NCBI RefSeq assembly: GCF_014961315.1
Contig: NZ_CP063141.1
Coordinates: forward strand, 1,302,001 to 1,366,000
Source: Thermoflavifilum sp.
GTDB lineage: Bacteria; Bacteroidota; Bacteroidia; Chitinophagales; Chitinophagaceae
Reading direction: 5' to 3'
DNA: 64,000 nucleotides
Shown here: positions 9,327 to 18,199 of the stretch, one piece after another
Layout: each line of letters begins with the position of its first letter
How positions within the stretch are numbered: the first letter of the stretch is position 1
Notes under the pieces: model-generated
The model's database searches: none
Told to the model about the DNA's origin: nothing
What the model saw: the letters and a program-made list of their open reading frames with translations, nothing else
Program-made: the position numbers and the translations under genes

Positions 9327-9350
9327 ATCAGGCAGGTTTAAACGCACGAT

Positions 9351-9692
9351 TCAGCGCAGTTTTTTATTTTGCTGGTGTCGCTGGGCATCGCGCAGGTTTT
9401 TCTTTTCCATATTACGCAGGAAGGCCGCCTGCATATCCACACCGGTTTGGTTGGCCAGGCAGAGCAGCACCCATAGCACGTCGGCCAGTTCATCGGCCAG
9501 GTCTTTTTTCTGTTCGTTTTCTTTAAACGATTGTTCGCCATACATACGGGCGATGAGGCGGGCTACTTCACCCACCTCCTCGGCCAGGATGGCCATATTG
9601 GTGAGTTCATTGAAATAGCGGACGCCCCGGGTGTGGATCCATTCATCCACCATTTGCTGGGCTTGAGGCAGGGTGATATCGGCATAGGCCAT
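9351..9692 (-). CDS. MazG-like nucleotide pyrophosphohydrolase
   Basis: A 113-residue all-alpha NTP pyrophosphohydrolase of the MazG/RS21-C6 type, thought to hydrolyse non-canonical or excess (d)NTPs to NMP and pyrophosphate. The metal-binding helices are clear: EEVGEV in the first part and ADELADVL in the second. I start at the ATG at 9692 because the upstream 19 codons in the same frame have no family counterpart. The gene lies 66 bases after dtd, on the same strand, and probably shares its transcript. The exact substrate is unknown. Confidence 0.85.
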   Translation of the reverse strand: MAYADITLPQAQQMVDEWIHTRGVRYFNELTNMAILAEEVGEVARLIARMYGEQSFKENEQKKDLADELADVLWVLLCLANQTGVDMQAAFLRNMEKKNLRDAQRHQQNKKLR

Positions 9693-9758
9693 GAGCGGGA
9701 GTATTAAATGGTTGTCGAATAGATAAAAATAAGCTGCAAAGTTCAGCAAAATATCGGG

Positions 9759-10211
9759 TTAAGCTTTCTGTCGGCTGTCGATATAGATGGTTACGGGGCC
9801 GTCGTTGACCAGTTCTACTTCCATATAAGCCCGGAAGGTGCCGGTGTGGATGGGTTTCCCTAAGTCGATCTGCAGCTGGTTAATCGTGGCTTCATACCAG
9901 CGTTCGGCATCGGCGGGTGGGGCGGCACGATCGTAGGAAGGACGATGGCCGCGGCGTGTAGAAGCCAGCAGGGTAAACTGGCTGATGAGCAGGATATCGC
10001 CTCCGGTATCTTTCACGGATAGGTTCATCAGTCCCTTTTCGTCGTCCATGATGCGCAGGTGTACAATCTTATGGCTGAGCCATTGCACGTCGGCCAGGCC
10101 GTCGTCTTTTTCCACGCCCAGCAAGATACACAGGCCCGGCCCGATTTCGGCTTTGGGCTGTCCGTTCACCGACACTTTCGCCCGGCTCACCCGCTGGATA
10201 ACTGCACGCAT
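9759..10211 (-). CDS. dtd: D-aminoacyl-tRNA deacylase
   Basis: A 150-residue DTD1-type enzyme that hydrolyses D-aminoacyl-tRNA and glycyl-tRNA-Ala mischarged products, protecting translation. The start at 10211 gives the conserved MRAVIQRV N-terminus. The catalytic SQFTL motif and the cross-subunit NDGPVT loop near the C-terminus are both present. It is a soluble homodimer in known cases. The gene lies 38 bases after the GH63-like gene and 66 bases before the MazG-like gene, all on the minus strand. Its nearness to glyS is suggestive, because DTD also edits glycine-mischarged tRNA, but that link is inference. Confidence 0.95.
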   Translation of the reverse strand: MRAVIQRVSRAKVSVNGQPKAEIGPGLCILLGVEKDDGLADVQWLSHKIVHLRIMDDEKGLMNLSVKDTGGDILLISQFTLLASTRRGHRPSYDRAAPPADAERWYEATINQLQIDLGKPIHTGTFRAYMEVELVNDGPVTIYIDSRQKA

Positions 10212-10249
10212 GACAGAGATATTTCGACAAAAATAAGGCCGCTCCTGCA

Positions 10250-12902
10250 TCAAAGCTCATCCCAGCCGAAGCGCTGGATCAACAGGGCAATCAGGGCGGT
10301 CCAGCCGGTTTGATGACTGGCCCCGAGTCCCTGCCCGGTGTCGCCGTGAAAATATTCGTAGAACTGCAGCAGGTGCTGGTTTTCGGGTAGCTCATAGAAA
10401 GGCGCATAAGGGCCGAACATTTTCCTGCCCTGGTTTTCCTGGCGGCGGAACAGGCTCATCAAGCGTTTCGACAGTTCACAGGCGATTTGTTTCAGGTTCA
10501 GCAGCCGTCCCGACCCGGTGGGGCATTCCACCTGCAGGCTGTCGCCGTAAAACAGATGGTCGTTGAGCAGGGCTTCGATGAGCAGGTAGTTGATGGGCAT
10601 CCACACAGGGCCGCGCCAGTTGGAATTACCGCCGAAGAGCTGACTGGTCGACGGGCCGGGTTCATAATCCACGCAATATGTTCTCCCGTCGAGTGTCAGG
10701 CAGAAGGGATGATCGCGGTGATATTGAGAAATCGAGCGAATGCCTCCGGGCGAAAGAAATTCGGCTTCATCCAGCACATAGCGCAGCAAGCGCGTGAGCC
10801 TGTCGTGCTGCACCAGCGAAAGCAGCATCAATCCCTGGTCGCCCATGCGTTCTTCGGGCATGTAGAGGTTGCGCTTACGGCGATAATTGCGAAACCAGCG
10901 CGCACGTTTATGAAAATCTTTCAATGCTTTCAGGTGTTCCATGTTCAGCACTGAGGTGGCAAACAGAGCCGTCAGGCCCACGATGGAACGTACGCGCAGG
11001 GGAATTTTTCTGCCATCGGGAAGATTAAGCACATCGTAAAAGAAACCGTCTTCTTCGTTCCACAGTTCCAGGGAGTTAAGCGATTCGGCGATATAAACGA
11101 AATGCTCGTAGAATTTGGTGGCCACATCCTCGAACGAGCGGTCGAACCGGGCTATTTCCAGGGCCATCTCCATCATGTTCAGGGCGAACATGCCCATCCA
11201 GCTGGTGCCGTCGGCCTGTTCGAGCAGACCGCCGTTGAGCTGCATCTGGGTGCGGTCGAATACGGAAATATTATCCAGCCCCAGAAAACCACCTTCGAAA
11301 ATATTATTGCCTGAGGCGTCTTTACGGTTTACCCACCATGTGAAGTTGAGCATGAGCTTTTGAAAGATGCGTTTCAGGAAGTCGAGATCACCCTCGCCGT
11401 TGATCGATCGTTCCATTCGGATATATCTGCAGGGCGGCCCAGGCCTGTACGGGTGGGTTCACATCTGAGAAATTCCATTCATAAGCCGGGATCTGTCCGT
11501 TGGGATGCATGTACCATTCGCGTGTGATGAGGATGAGCTGGTGCTTGGCAAACACCGGGTCGATCAGGGCCATGGCCACACAGTGAAAGGCCAGATCCCA
11601 GGCGGCATACCAGGGGTATTCCCATTTATCGGGCATGGAGAGCACGTCGTGGTTGTTCAGGTGGCGCCAGGTGTGGTTGCGGCCCTGCTTACGCTCTGGA
11701 GGAGGGGGCGGTTGCAGTGGATCACCATCGAGCCAGAGCGGCACATCGTAATGATAGAATTGTTTATTCCAGAGCAATCCAGCAAAAGCCTGTCGGAACA
11801 CATTCGCCAGGTCGGGGTCGGGTTTTTCGGGAAGAAATTGGTTGTAAAACAGGTCGGCTTCCTGTCGGCGCTGCTGGATGAGGTTTTCTATCCATTTTTC
11901 GTCGATCGGGTTATGTTCCGAAATGCTGTGCTCGGCACAGAGACGGAAATACAGGTTTTGGGTTTGTCCGGCCGGGATATTCAGTACATATACCGGACTG
12001 GATTTGGTGCCATGCTGACGGTCTTTGAGCAGGTCCCATTTACCATGGATAATCACGTCATGAAAAGCATCTTTCACGAACGGTGTGGCGTTGGGATACT
12101 GGAAAAGGCGTGCCGTATTGGTTTCGTTTTCGGTGAACAGGATGTGTTCGGTATCGGGGTAGTAAAACCAGTAGGTGCCCAGGGTTGGATGTCGGCAAAT
12201 CAGCCGCTGGATGTGCATATCGCGTTCGATGGAAGGATGAGGAGCCCCGGGTGTGAACGACCACTGGTTGCGGAACCACAGCGTGGGCAGCACGTGCAGC
12301 GAGGCGTCCTGGTGATAGCGATTGGTCACGGATATCCGAATGGCCAGATCGGTATCCTTGTTTTTGGCATAGGTAATCAGGATATCAAAATACTGTCGGT
12401 TGTCGAATACGCCGGTATCGAGGATTTCATATTCGGGTTGCAGGGCAGTACGTGCCCGGTTGGTTTTCAGTAAATCATCATACGGATAAGCGCGCTGGGG
12501 GTATTTGTACAGGTATTCCATGTAGCTATGGCTCGGCAGGTTGTCCAGATAGTAGTACAGTTCTTTCACATCTTCGCCGTGATTACCTTCGGAGTTGTTT
12601 AATCCAAACAACCGTTCCTTGAGGATGGGATCCTGCCCGTTCCAGAAAGCAAAGGCGAAGCACAGCAGCTGGTTATAGTCCGATATGCCCGCGATGCCAT
12701 CCTCGCCCCAGCGATAGGTGCGTGAGCGGGCATGGTCGTGTGGGAAATAATCCCAGGCCGTACCGTAGGGACTGTAATCTTCTCGCACCGTACCCCATTG
12801 ACGTTCACTCAGGTAAGGGCCCCATAAGGGAAGCGGCACGTCGCGAGCGGCGCTTTCCTGCAGGCGGTTGCGTTCTGGATTGGTAGATGAAGATTGGCTC
12901 AT
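10250..12902 (-). CDS. GH63 / MGH1-like glucosidase, interrupted by a one-base insertion
   Basis: A large (about 883-residue) cytoplasmic glycoside hydrolase with an (alpha/alpha)6 barrel, of the GH63 C-terminal / MGH1-like group often labelled glucosidase. From the ATG at 12902 the N-terminal part reads to QIY at 11421. The remainder starts with MERSINGEGD one base out of frame. Removing one base of the GG pair at 11419-11420 (CC on the coding strand) gives a continuous QIYRMERS, as the family has. The catalytic region includes WYAAWDLAFHC before the break; NFTWWVNRKD, FEGGFLGLDN and NWRGPVWMPINY follow it. No signal peptide is visible. It follows the SDR gene by 38 bases. The substrate is unknown; context suggests an intracellular alpha-glucoside. 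Both halves are otherwise intact. Confidence 0.82.
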
Positions 12903-12940
12903 GGTAAAAACGATTAATGGTTGATGTAAAATATTCGGGT

Positions 12941-13756
12941 TTAGCCGTTGGTACTGAAGCCCGGGTAGAGTGTCATGCCGCCGTCGACGAAGATGGTTGC
13001 CCCGGTAATATAATCCGATTCGTCGCAGGCCAGCCACACGGCCACCCGGGCGATATCTTCGGGGTCGCCCACCCGTCCATAGGGGATCAGCTCCAGCAGG
13101 CGTTTTTCGGCTTCGGGAGTCGACCATGCCTTGTAGTTGATCGGGGTTTTGATGGCGCCGGGGGCTATGGCGTTCACCCGGATCTTGTGTGGGGCCAGCT
13201 CCTGGGCTATGCTTTCCATGAATAGATGGATGCCGCCCTTGGAAGCGGCATAGTTCACATGTCCGGCCCAGGGGATTTCCTGATGCACCGAGCTGATGCA
13301 GATGATTTTACCGGCTGCTACCGAGCGTTCGGGCACCACACCCCGCCTGAGGAATTCACGGGCCGCTTCACGCGCGCAGAGGAATTGGCCGGTGAGATTC
13401 ACGTCGATCACCTTTTGCCATTGAGCCAGGCTCATTTCGGTAAAGGCCGCGTCGCGTTGCAAGCCGGCATTGTTGACCAGTACATCCACGGTGCCGAAAT
13501 GTGCGATTACCTGCTGGAACATGGCCTGGACATGGTCTTCCTGGCTCACATCGGCCTGCACGGTGATGGCCTGTCCGCCCGCCTGGCGTATTTGCCGGGC
13601 TACATCTTCAGCTGCTTCGGGTTGCACAACATAGTTTACGGCTACGTTGGCGCCGGCCTGGCCGAAGGCCAGAGCAATCGCTTTTCCGATGCCGGAGTTG
13701 GCGCCGGTAACCAGTACGGTATGTCCTTTCAGGGAAATGGTGATGTGTTGAGCCAT
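12941..13756 (-). CDS. SDR-family dehydrogenase, glucose 1-dehydrogenase-like
   Basis: A 271-residue classical short-chain dehydrogenase/reductase. TGANSGIG (residues 17-24) binds the nucleotide, NNAG is at 95-98, and the catalytic serine (155/156), Y169 and K173 are in place. The C-terminal IFVDGGMTLYPGF ending is typical of the glucose 1-dehydrogenase-like subgroup. The start at 13756 gives the usual N-terminus; the longer frame adds 17 residues with no counterpart. It lies between a glycogen debranching enzyme (19-base gap) and the GH63-like enzyme (38-base gap), so it probably acts on a sugar released by them. Oxidation of free glucose to gluconolactone is a reasonable guess but is inference. 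Confidence 0.88.
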   Translation of the reverse strand: MAQHITISLKGHTVLVTGANSGIGKAIALAFGQAGANVAVNYVVQPEAAEDVARQIRQAGGQAITVQADVSQEDHVQAMFQQVIAHFGTVDVLVNNAGLQRDAAFTEMSLAQWQKVIDVNLTGQFLCAREAAREFLRRGVVPERSVAAGKIICISSVHQEIPWAGHVNYAASKGGIHLFMESIAQELAPHKIRVNAIAPGAIKTPINYKAWSTPEAEKRLLELIPYGRVGDPEDIARVAVWLACDESDYITGATIFVDGGMTLYPGFSTNG

Positions 13757-13775
13757 AACAAAACATTTTAGGATT

Positions 13776-15704
13776 TTATGCAAATGGAAGTTGTACAGGT
13801 AACTCATATTGTTTGATCACGCGGATCACCTCGCCCACGCTCCAGGCCTGAGCTATGCAGCCCCGGGGCAGGTGAGGGCTATCCCCATCGGCTATCTCAC
13901 CTAAAGACCACAGGCCCTGTTCGGCCAGGGTGGTGAGCAGTCTGTTGACGACCAGGGTGGCTTCCAGCCGGCCTTCCGGATGATAGCGCATCAGGGCATC
14001 CACATAAGCACCGATCAGGTACAGCCATACCGTGCCCTGGTGATAGGCGGCGTCGCGTTGTTCAGGGGGGCCGGCGTAGATACCCCGGTATGCAGGGTCG
14101 GTCGGACTCAAGCTGCGCAGCCCTTTAGGCGTATAAAGGTGCTCACGCACCACCTGGAAGATCTGCCTGGCCCGCGGTGTTTCTACCAGAGGGTAAGGCA
14201 GGCTGATGGCAAAAATTTGATTGGGCCTGATGCTATCATCGGCTCCATTTGCGGTGAGCACATCAAACAGGCACTGGCGGGATGGATTCCAGAAAGCCGA
14301 TTGAAAGCTTTTTTTTGTGCGTGCTGCATCGTGTGACATTTGTTGGGCATCATCATGTTGCCCTACATGATGCAGCCAGTCGGCCAGCAGCCGTTTGACC
14401 TGATACCACAAAGCATTCACTTCCACCGGCATGCCCGTACGGGGCGTAATCACCCGATCGCCCACCCGTGCATCCATCCACGTCAGCTGAATACCCGGCT
14501 CGCCGGCATAGAGCAGTCCTTCCGCTGTTTCATGAATCTGATAGCGGGTGCCTTTCTGGTAATGCATCCATACCTCCTGCACTGCCGGAATCATTTCTCG
14601 TAAAAAATTTTCATCCCGGCTCTGCTGCCAGTAATGATGAATAGCCAGTACAAACCATAGTGCGGCATCCACTGTATTGTATGCCGGCGCTTCGGCTCCA
14701 TCCGGAATAAAATTGGGTAACATCCCCGAAGAAAGCTGCCGCGCGTATGCCGTAAGGATTTGTCGGGCTGTCGCCAGTTTACCGTTGTAGGTAAACAGGC
14801 CGTTTACGGCAATCATCGCATCCCTGCCCCAGGCCGTAAACCAGGGATAGCCGGCGAGTAGGGTCGCCGTATCATGTTCATGTATTAAAAAACAATCAGC
14901 AGCATACGTGAAAAAATGATGGCTGGCAGCATAAGATTGCCGGCGTCTGTGTAATTCTGCTTCAAAACTTCTGGCAGGGTCATCCGGAAAATCTGCTGTA
15001 GTAAAAATCAAATAAACAGCCTGTCCTTCATGCAAATCTACCACCCACTTGCCATAACTAAATAGATCCTCCTGATCGTCCAATCCACGCTCGGTTTCTC
15101 GTGCGTAATGCAGGTGAAAGTACCAGCAGGGATCAGGATAAAACTTTGCTTCCGTCAGTCCCATGCGCAGTGCTGGCATATCGGCAAACGGATGCACTTC
15201 CAGATAATGATCCTGCCATTGAATGGCCCGTTGAATGGGTGCGCTGGCATTTTGCAGGCCATGGTAATCACGTGCCGCAATCAAGGGTCTGAGATGTAAC
15301 TGAAGCGCAGAGCCTTCCTGCAACAGATAACGCACAACGGTAGTCTGGCTACGGTGAATCGTAAGCAGTGTCTTTATCAACACGCGATCCTGCACGTGTA
15401 TCCGCCATTCCGGATAATGTTGCAGATGAAAAAACACAGCCTGCTTTGCCGTAAAAGGTGCAGGATATAAGCCATCACCGTAATCATGACAGGAAATAAA
15501 ATGTTCTTTCGCTGATAAAATGATACACTCTTCCAGATCGGCTACCATATTGAAACGTCGAAAGGGACTGTGCTGGGCAGCAATTAAATATCCATGATAA
15601 CGCCGGGTATTGCAGCCCAGTAAGGAGGAAGAAGCCCAGCCACCTGCACCATTGGTATCCAACCATTCGTTCTCCAGCAGATCGCGCAAAGACAGGTTAT
15701 GCAA
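13776..15704 (-). CDS. Glycogen debranching enzyme (amylo-alpha-1,6-glucosidase)
   Basis: A roughly 640-residue GH133-type debranching enzyme. An N-terminal beta domain (NEWLDTNGAGGWASSS, NTRRYHG) is followed by an (alpha/alpha)6 glucosidase domain with GYPWFTAWGRD and TWMDA, which carry the catalytic acids. It trims alpha-1,6 branches of glycogen-like polymers in the cytoplasm. The start is uncertain. The open frame extends to 15866, but no ATG occurs in it, and the first 50 codons look non-coding. A TTG at 15704 (TTG-CAT-AAC) would give an N-terminus of family-like length. It is the first gene of a probable operon with the SDR, GH63-like, dtd and MazG-like genes. No exact promoter element was found. 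Confidence 0.87.
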   Translation of the reverse strand: MHNLSLRDLLENEWLDTNGAGGWASSSLLGCNTRRYHGYLIAAQHSPFRRFNMVADLEECIILSAKEHFISCHDYGDGLYPAPFTAKQAVFFHLQHYPEWRIHVQDRVLIKTLLTIHRSQTTVVRYLLQEGSALQLHLRPLIAARDYHGLQNASAPIQRAIQWQDHYLEVHPFADMPALRMGLTEAKFYPDPCWYFHLHYARETERGLDDQEDLFSYGKWVVDLHEGQAVYLIFTTADFPDDPARSFEAELHRRRQSYAASHHFFTYAADCFLIHEHDTATLLAGYPWFTAWGRDAMIAVNGLFTYNGKLATARQILTAYARQLSSGMLPNFIPDGAEAPAYNTVDAALWFVLAIHHYWQQSRDENFLREMIPAVQEVWMHYQKGTRYQIHETAEGLLYAGEPGIQLTWMDARVGDRVITPRTGMPVEVNALWYQVKRLLADWLHHVGQHDDAQQMSHDAARTKKSFQSAFWNPSRQCLFDVLTANGADDSIRPNQIFAISLPYPLVETPRARQIFQVVREHLYTPKGLRSLSPTDPAYRGIYAGPPEQRDAAYHQGTVWLYLIGAYVDALMRYHPEGRLEATLVVNRLLTTLAEQGLWSLGEIADGDSPHLPRGCIAQAWSVGEVIRVIKQYELPVQLPFA

Positions 15705-15942
15705 AGCAATATGTAAACAACAGGACAAAACCAGAAGATTTAATCGAGGAACAACATTCCCAAAGTACTCATTTTCAATCAGCCACACCAGTAAGTTTTT
15801 GTTAAAAAATAGTGAGCTGCACAATTTGCATAGCAATGCATGTAAACAGCATATGCAAAGCTGCAAATGGAAATATCACGCAACATCTCTCAGCGGCAGC
15901 TGATGCCATAACATGCATCACCTGTGCAAAGGTGAATTCCAT

Positions 15943-15950
15943 TATTTTTG
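15943..15950 (+). promoter_or_regulatory. -7 promoter element of the polysaccharide flippase gene
   Basis: TATTTTTG is an exact TAnnTTTG match. It lies downstream of the ATG at 15913 and 13 bases upstream of an in-frame TTG at 15964, so it argues for the TTG as the real start. Confidence 0.5.
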
Positions 15951-15963
15951 GCAAAAATTCCAT

Positions 15964-17490
15964 TTGGGCGCGCTTAGAAAACTTGCAGGGCAAACCATTA
16001 TTTACGGCTTCAGCAATATCTTCAGCAGGTTGTTAAATTACCTGCTGGTACCCTACTACACGCATCTGCTTTCACCGGGTGAATATGGTCCGGTGAACAT
16101 TATCTATGCAATCATTCCTTTTTTATTTGCCGTCTATACGTATGGATTGGAAACATCTTATTTTCGTTTCTCTCAGAATCGGGACGACCGGCCGGCTGTG
16201 CTGGGCACGACTTCCATTTCCATTATTTGCTCCACCCTGTTATTTACTTTTTTGCTTTTGCATTACAAACAGGTGATTGCCGGCTGGATTACGTTGCCGC
16301 ATCATCCAGAATATGTGACCTATTTTGCCTGGATATTGTTGTTTGATACTTTGGGTGTGATTCCTTTTGCAAGGCTGCGGCTGGAAGACAGACCCGTGAA
16401 ATATGCTTTCATCAAGGTTTCAGGTATCATAGTAAATATTCTATTTAATGTCTTTTTCCTTTCGGTATGTCCTGCACTCTTACATCATGGACATCGCTGG
16501 GTGGTATTATTTTACAATCCGTATGAAAAAATTGGTTACATATTCATTGCGAATATTCTTTCCAGTGCCTTTGCCTGGATGTTATTATGGAAGGAATTTT
16601 TTCGAATTCAATGGCGATTTGATTTTGGCTTGTGGTGGCGCATCATGAAATATTCATTGCCATTGGTGATTGTAGGCTTTGCGGGAATGGTGAATGAAAC
16701 CATGGATAGGGCGTGGTTTTTGCCACATTACCTGCCTTACGATCATGCAAAGAATGATTATCTCATCGGTATATACAGTGCTAATTACAAACTGGCTATT
16801 CTGATTACCCTGTTTATTCAGGCATTCCGCTTAGGTGCAGAACCTTTTTTCTTTCAGCAATTCACTTACGCGAATGCGCGGCAAACCTATGCACGGGTAA
16901 TGAAATATTTTGTAATGGTGGTGAGTATCATGTTTTTGTTTGTAGCGTTGTATTTACCTATCTGGAAATTGTTTTTACGTCGTCCCGCTTACTGGGAAGG
17001 TTTGTATGTGGTGCCCTATCTGTTGGCTGCAAATATGTTTTTAGGTATTTATTACAATTTAACGATATGGTTTAAACTCACCGACCGCACGCGGATAGGA
17101 GCTTATATTACGCTATTTACGGCATTGCTGGCATTTGTGCTGAATTACTGGTGGATACCTATCTGGGGCTATTTCGGCAGTGCGCTGGCAACTATGGTAT
17201 GTTACCTGGTGCAAATGATCATCTGCTACGTGTTAGGACAAAAATATTATCCCATTCCTTATGCCGTGAAAAAGCTGGTAAGCATCATGATTATGGCATT
17301 TTTATTTTATGCGATTTACTGGCTGATCAATCGATACTTCCTTTCACCCGGCGATCCTTATCGAATTGCATTACCCTCCTTGTTGCTGGCCACGGTGCTA
17401 TTTTGCACGTATTTGTATCTGTTATACAAAATTGAAAAACCTTATCTGCGGCAACTGTCCTGGCCGACGATTTTGAAAAACAATCGTTAA
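15964..17490 (+). CDS. Polysaccharide/oligosaccharide flippase (Wzx, MATE-like)
   Basis: An inner-membrane transporter of the polysaccharide-export (RfbX/Wzx, MOP superfamily) type with about twelve to fourteen hydrophobic helices. It would flip undecaprenyl-linked or lipid-linked sugars for surface polysaccharide. The N-terminus after the TTG at 15964 (LGALRKLAGQTIIYG, read as Met) matches the way Bacteroidota members begin. The upstream ATG at 15913 would add 17 residues and lies before the predicted promoter. The length is about 508 residues. There are no glycosyltransferase neighbours, so the sugar substrate is unknown. It diverges from the debranching-enzyme operon. Confidence 0.85.
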   Translation: MGALRKLAGQTIIYGFSNIFSRLLNYLLVPYYTHLLSPGEYGPVNIIYAIIPFLFAVYTYGLETSYFRFSQNRDDRPAVLGTTSISIICSTLLFTFLLLHYKQVIAGWITLPHHPEYVTYFAWILLFDTLGVIPFARLRLEDRPVKYAFIKVSGIIVNILFNVFFLSVCPALLHHGHRWVVLFYNPYEKIGYIFIANILSSAFAWMLLWKEFFRIQWRFDFGLWWRIMKYSLPLVIVGFAGMVNETMDRAWFLPHYLPYDHAKNDYLIGIYSANYKLAILITLFIQAFRLGAEPFFFQQFTYANARQTYARVMKYFVMVVSIMFLFVALYLPIWKLFLRRPAYWEGLYVVPYLLAANMFLGIYYNLTIWFKLTDRTRIGAYITLFTALLAFVLNYWWIPIWGYFGSALATMVCYLVQMIICYVLGQKYYPIPYAVKKLVSIMIMAFLFYAIYWLINRYFLSPGDPYRIALPSLLLATVLFCTYLYLLYKIEKPYLRQLSWPTILKNNR

Positions 17491-17514
17491 GCCCTCGTTT
17501 ACGGATCGACAAGT

Positions 17515-18165
17515 TTATCCGGTTATTGCGCGTACAAAGGGATTGTGTTGTTTTTCATGGCCGATAGTGGTTGTGGGTCCATGCCCGGGATAAACCACCA
17601 CATCGTCGGGAAGCACGTACAGGCGCTGGCGAATGCTGGTTTCGAGTGTTTGGAAATTTCCGCCCGGTAAATCGGTGCGGCCGATGCTTTCGCGAAACAA
17701 CACATCTCCGCCGATCAGCCATCTTTCGGCTTCGTTATACAGGCAAATGCTGCCCGGTGAATGTCCCGGAGTCCAGATCACCCGCAGGCTCGTGGCTCCA
17801 AACAGCCATTCTTCTTCGTCGGTAAGGAATCGTTCCGGATAAGGCGAAGGCTCGAATGGAATATTGTACATCTGTCCGGAAAGCGGTGCGGCATCGAGGA
17901 CGGGTAATTCGGCCTGATGCATAGCCGGTTTCAGCTTCCAACGCGTATACACCAGTCGGTTGCCGAAAATATGGTCCAGATGAGCATGGGTATTGATCAA
18001 CCCCACAACCTTTAATTGTCGTTTTTCGATAAAATTCAGAAACTGTTGTTGCTCCTCGGGAAAATAACAGCCGGGGTCTATAATGAGACACTCGTTTTGT
18101 GCGTTAATGAGGAGGTAGGTATTTTCCTGGAAAGGATTGAAAGCAAACTGGTGGATTTCGGTCAT
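17515..18165 (-). CDS. MBL-fold metallo-hydrolase (glyoxalase II-like)
   Basis: A 216-residue soluble metallo-beta-lactamase-fold hydrolase. The zinc motif T-H60-A-H62-L-D64-H65 is complete, and the further ligands appear in TPGHSPGS, IGGDVLF and YPGHGP. These small glyoxalase-II-like proteins usually hydrolyse thioesters such as lactoylglutathione or related adducts, but Bacteroidota lack typical glutathione use, so the substrate is open. The gene has no operon partner: it is convergent with the flippase and divergent, by 34 bases, from the large outer-membrane protein gene. Confidence 0.9.
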   Translation of the reverse strand: MTEIHQFAFNPFQENTYLLINAQNECLIIDPGCYFPEEQQQFLNFIEKRQLKVVGLINTHAHLDHIFGNRLVYTRWKLKPAMHQAELPVLDAAPLSGQMYNIPFEPSPYPERFLTDEEEWLFGATSLRVIWTPGHSPGSICLYNEAERWLIGGDVLFRESIGRTDLPGGNFQTLETSIRQRLYVLPDDVVVYPGHGPTTTIGHEKQHNPFVRAITG

Positions 18166-18199
18166 ATCATCTTAATTTTACTTTTAAACCGCAATTTTC

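Noticed and set aside
8335..9327. 330-codon plus-strand ORF opposite glyS
   Set aside because: It is antisense to a certain glyS gene, has no recognisable protein motif, and arises from the codon bias of the real gene.
11505..12473. 322-codon plus-strand ORF opposite the GH63-like gene
   Set aside because: Antisense shadow of the glycosidase, with no recognisable domain.
12903..13127. 75-codon N-terminal extension of the GH63-like gene
   Set aside because: It reads through the SDR gene in another frame, is arginine-rich nonsense, and the ATG at 12902 gives the proper N-terminus.
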